Origin: Candidatus Proximibacter danicus
GTDB lineage: Bacteria; Pseudomonadota; Gammaproteobacteria; Burkholderiales; Rhodocyclaceae
NCBI GenBank assembly: GCA_016710885.1
Contig: JADJUC010000005.1
Span: 62,001 to 126,000 of the forward strand
Length of the DNA stretch: 64,000 nucleotides
Reading direction: 5' to 3'
The position numbers and the translations under genes were made by a program. Each line of letters opens with the position of its first letter. Position 1 is the first letter of the stretch. Below are positions 62,068-64,000 of the stretch, in pieces. The notes beneath the pieces are model-generated. The model saw only the letters and a list, made by a program, of their open reading frames with translations. It did not search any database and had not been told where the DNA came from.

Positions 62068-62903
62068 TGGCGAAATCTCCAGGCGGCAATGGCAAGTGGC
62101 AGGGCTATCCAGCCGATCATGACGGCGCCGAGCAGTGCGGGCTGCGCGAGCGCTTCCGGAAAGACAGTGGCCAGCCCGTACATCGCGCGCACATCCTCGA
62201 CACCGAAAATGTTGGCGACGCGAAAGATGTCGGCAGGATTCAACAGCAGCAGATAGGGAAAAAGCTGGCCCCCGAGGCCGCCGCCGATGTCGCCGGCGCC
62301 GACGACAAGACCGCCGAGCAGGAGCAGGTCGAAGATCAGCACGAAGAAGAACCACAGGCCAATGGCGGCACTACTGGCGCGACCACGGTCGGGCGCCAGC
62401 ACCGAGACCAGCACGGCCAGGCTGAGGAAGGCGGCGCCGAGCAAAACTGCGCTGAACACGAAACCGGCATAGTGGTAAAGCGCGTCAGCGGGCAGCTTCG
62501 CCGCCAGCAGGACACCGACCAGACCGAAGCCAATCACGGTCGAGCAGGCCAGCGCAAGGAAGAGGCCGAGAAACTTGCCGAGCAGCAGTTCGAGGCGAGT
62601 CAGTGGCATCGAAAGCAGCAGATCGAGCGAGCCACGTTCGCGCTCACCGACGATGGCATCGAAGCCCAGAATAAGGGCGATCAGCGGCACCAGATAGATG
62701 ACCAGGCTGACCAGGCTGGCGATGGTTATCTCGATGCTGCGAAACCCCACACTGCCCTGCTGCGCGGCGCCAAAGTAGGCGATGGCGAAGGCGAAGGCGG
62801 CAAAAACGACGGCGACGGCAAGTACCCAGCGGTTGCGGATGCGGTCGCGGAATTCCTTGCCGGCAATGATGCCGATCTGGCGAAACTGGAAATCGAGGCT
62901 CAT
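62064..62903 (-). CDS. nosY: ABC permease of nos maturation
   Basis: 279 aa, six helices, ABC-2 type (GKEFRDRIRNRWVLAVAVVF, FDAIVGERERGSLDLLLSMP). With NosF and NosD it moves a sulfur species needed to build the CuZ site. MSLDFQFRQIG at 62903 gives the usual length and starts seven bases after nosF; a start at 62936 would overlap nosF. Confidence 0.94.
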   Translation of the reverse strand: MSLDFQFRQIGIIAGKEFRDRIRNRWVLAVAVVFAAFAFAIAYFGAAQQGSVGFRSIEITIASLVSLVIYLVPLIALILGFDAIVGERERGSLDLLLSMPLTRLELLLGKFLGLFLALACSTVIGFGLVGVLLAAKLPADALYHYAGFVFSAVLLGAAFLSLAVLVSVLAPDRGRASSAAIGLWFFFVLIFDLLLLGGLVVGAGDIGGGLGGQLFPYLLLLNPADIFRVANIFGVEDVRAMYGLATVFPEALAQPALLGAVMIGWIALPLAIAAWRFRQ

Positions 62904-62910
62904 GGGGAAA

Positions 62911-63861
62911 TCAACCGGAGTAGCCGAGGAAGACATCTTCGAGCGAGGGTTCGCGCACCTGGATGTCGATCAGGTGGCCTGCTACGGTAAGCGGCGCCAG
63001 CGCCGCCATCACGGCCATCTTGGCGTCGCGCGGGCAATCGAGCTGCAACTGGCCGGCGACGGGCATCACACGAATCGCCAAGGGTGCGAGCTGGGCCTGC
63101 AGCTCGCTGGCCAGCGCCGCCGGGTCGAGGCCGGTGGCCAGACGCAGCGTAAAGCCGAGCGGCAGGTTCATCGACTCGCGCAGCGACTGGACGGTGCCGA
63201 GCGCCTCAATGCGTCCGCTTTTCATGATCGCCAGCCGATCGACGCGCTCCTGGATTTCGGAAAGGATGTGCGAGGTCAGAATGATCGTCGTGCCGCCATC
63301 GCGCTGTTCGCGCAGGATGCGGTAGAACTCGCGAATTCCTTCCGGGTCGAGACCGGTTGTCGGTTCGTCGAGAAACAGCAGGCGCGGCTTGCCGAGCAGG
63401 GCCTGGGCCAGACCGAGGCGTTGGCGCATGCCCTTGGAGTACTCCCGGACGCGACGGTGGCCGGCGGCAGCAAGGCCGACGCGTTCGAGCAATGCGGCAC
63501 GGTCGCCGTCACTGCAGCCCTTGAGGCGGGCAAAGAAGGTCAGGGTCTCGGCACCGGTGAGGTTGTCGTAGAAGACAACGTTCTCCGGCAGGTAACCGAG
63601 CCGGCGACGCACCTGGCGAAACAACTCGCCGTGGACAGGCTGGCTGTCGACGGTAATCGTCCCCGCAGTGAGCGGCACCAGTCCGAGCAGCATCTTGAAC
63701 AGCGTGCTCTTGCCAGCACCGTTGTGGCCGATGAGACCGAAGATTTCGCCTTCGGCAATAGCCAGATCGACGCCGTCGACGGCGCACAAGCTGCCGTAAT
63801 TTTTACGGACGCCGCAGATATTGATCACATCGCGTTTATCGCTGCTTGCCAATCCATTCAT
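62911..63861 (-). CDS. nosF: ABC ATPase of nos maturation
   Basis: About 316 aa. Walker A GLIGHNGAGKSTLFKM, signature YSKGMRQRLGLAQAL, Walker B RLLFLDEPTTGLD, and a C-terminal extension (FTLRLATGLDPAALASELQA). Powers NosY. Several starts are possible (GTG 63870, ATG 63861, GTG 63828); the first two overlap the nosD end. Confidence 0.94.
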   Translation of the reverse strand: MNGLASSDKRDVINICGVRKNYGSLCAVDGVDLAIAEGEIFGLIGHNGAGKSTLFKMLLGLVPLTAGTITVDSQPVHGELFRQVRRRLGYLPENVVFYDNLTGAETLTFFARLKGCSDGDRAALLERVGLAAAGHRRVREYSKGMRQRLGLAQALLGKPRLLFLDEPTTGLDPEGIREFYRILREQRDGGTTIILTSHILSEIQERVDRLAIMKSGRIEALGTVQSLRESMNLPLGFTLRLATGLDPAALASELQAQLAPLAIRVMPVAGQLQLDCPRDAKMAVMAALAPLTVAGHLIDIQVREPSLEDVFLGYSG

Positions 63862-64000
63862 TCCATTCACCGTAATGCGGGCGCATGCGCGGGTTGGCGT
63901 CGACGACGCTGGGCGCGCGCAGCACCGGAAACTGTCGGGAGATCAGGCGCAGGGTCTGGATCGCCGGACTGTTGAGCAGCAGCTTGACCACCGGCAGCCG
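63836..64000 (-). CDS. nosD: NosD, C-terminal end only
   Basis: The last 54 residues (KLLLNSPAIQTLRLISRQFP, VLRAPSVVDANPRMRPHYGE) match the C-terminus of NosD, the periplasmic beta-helical partner of NosFY. The gene continues beyond the window. Confidence 0.85.
   Translation of the reverse strand, partial: RLPVVKLLLNSPAIQTLRLISRQFPVLRAPSVVDANPRMRPHYGEWNEWIGKQR

Overview
The window looks like the chromosome of a GC-rich, free-living, respiratory betaproteobacterium, most likely of the Rhodocyclales (Dechloromonas/Azonexus-like). This is inferred from the combination of genes: a clade II-like nos cluster, two phasins, a Lys/Ala-rich histone H1-like protein, GTP-type PEP carboxykinase next to a MaeB-type malic enzyme, PilS/PilR, and a kdsD-kdsC-lptC-lptA run. 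No rRNA or marker gene settles the species.

Layout. 0-9.3 kb: the end of a MazE-like antitoxin with its own promoter and palindrome, a P-type cation ATPase, dtd and a SLAC1/TDT transporter (one minus-strand operon), then an SPFH protein, an ABC exporter, a spermidine-synthase-like protein and a DUF1439-type protein. 9.3-15.9 kb: an accessory island, with its 11.2-15.6 kb part visibly more AT-rich. It holds a nucleotidyltransferase/HEPN-like pair, an orphan HicB-like antitoxin, an unknown 291-aa protein beside a protein with an R-x4-H HEPN motif, a CoiA-like protein split by a frameshift, and a divergent membrane/zinc-ribbon protein. 15.9-21.6 kb: a complete arsenic operon read leftwards, arsR-arsC-acr3-permease-thioredoxin-arsD-arsA. 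21.7-24.1 kb: a translationally coupled DUF1538 membrane protein plus two PII-like proteins.

24-37 kb: a TauE/SafE permease, a 2-hydroxyacid dehydrogenase with a half-length aldehyde-dehydrogenase-like protein opposite an IclR regulator, a PBP7-type peptidase, a patatin, maeB and pckG (C3/C4 node), an aminotransferase and the H1-like protein. 37.5-46.6 kb: ampD-pilR-pilS, tRNA-Pro(CGG), a polyprenyl synthase, a class III adenylate cyclase, a second histidine kinase and a prepilin gene behind a clear sigma-54 promoter, the promoter class PilR activates. 46.7-59.7 kb: a Kef antiporter, kdsD-kdsC-lptC-lptA (LPS Kdo supply and transport), an enoyl-CoA hydratase, two phasins with strong promoters and terminators, a CinA-like protein, an EI24 protein, hrpA and crcB. 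59.7-64 kb: a cytochrome c lipoprotein and, converging on it, nosD(partial)-nosF-nosY-nosL, two small unknown genes and a second NosL-like gene, for assembly of N2O reductase.

A recurring feature is single-base frame breaks at short homopolymers inside otherwise well-conserved genes: acr3, arsC (two compensating), the TauE/SafE gene, the CoiA-like gene, the cytochrome c lipoprotein, and probably the 5' end of one histidine kinase. Their number and placement point to consensus sequencing errors rather than six independent pseudogenes, so these products should be read as probably intact in the organism.
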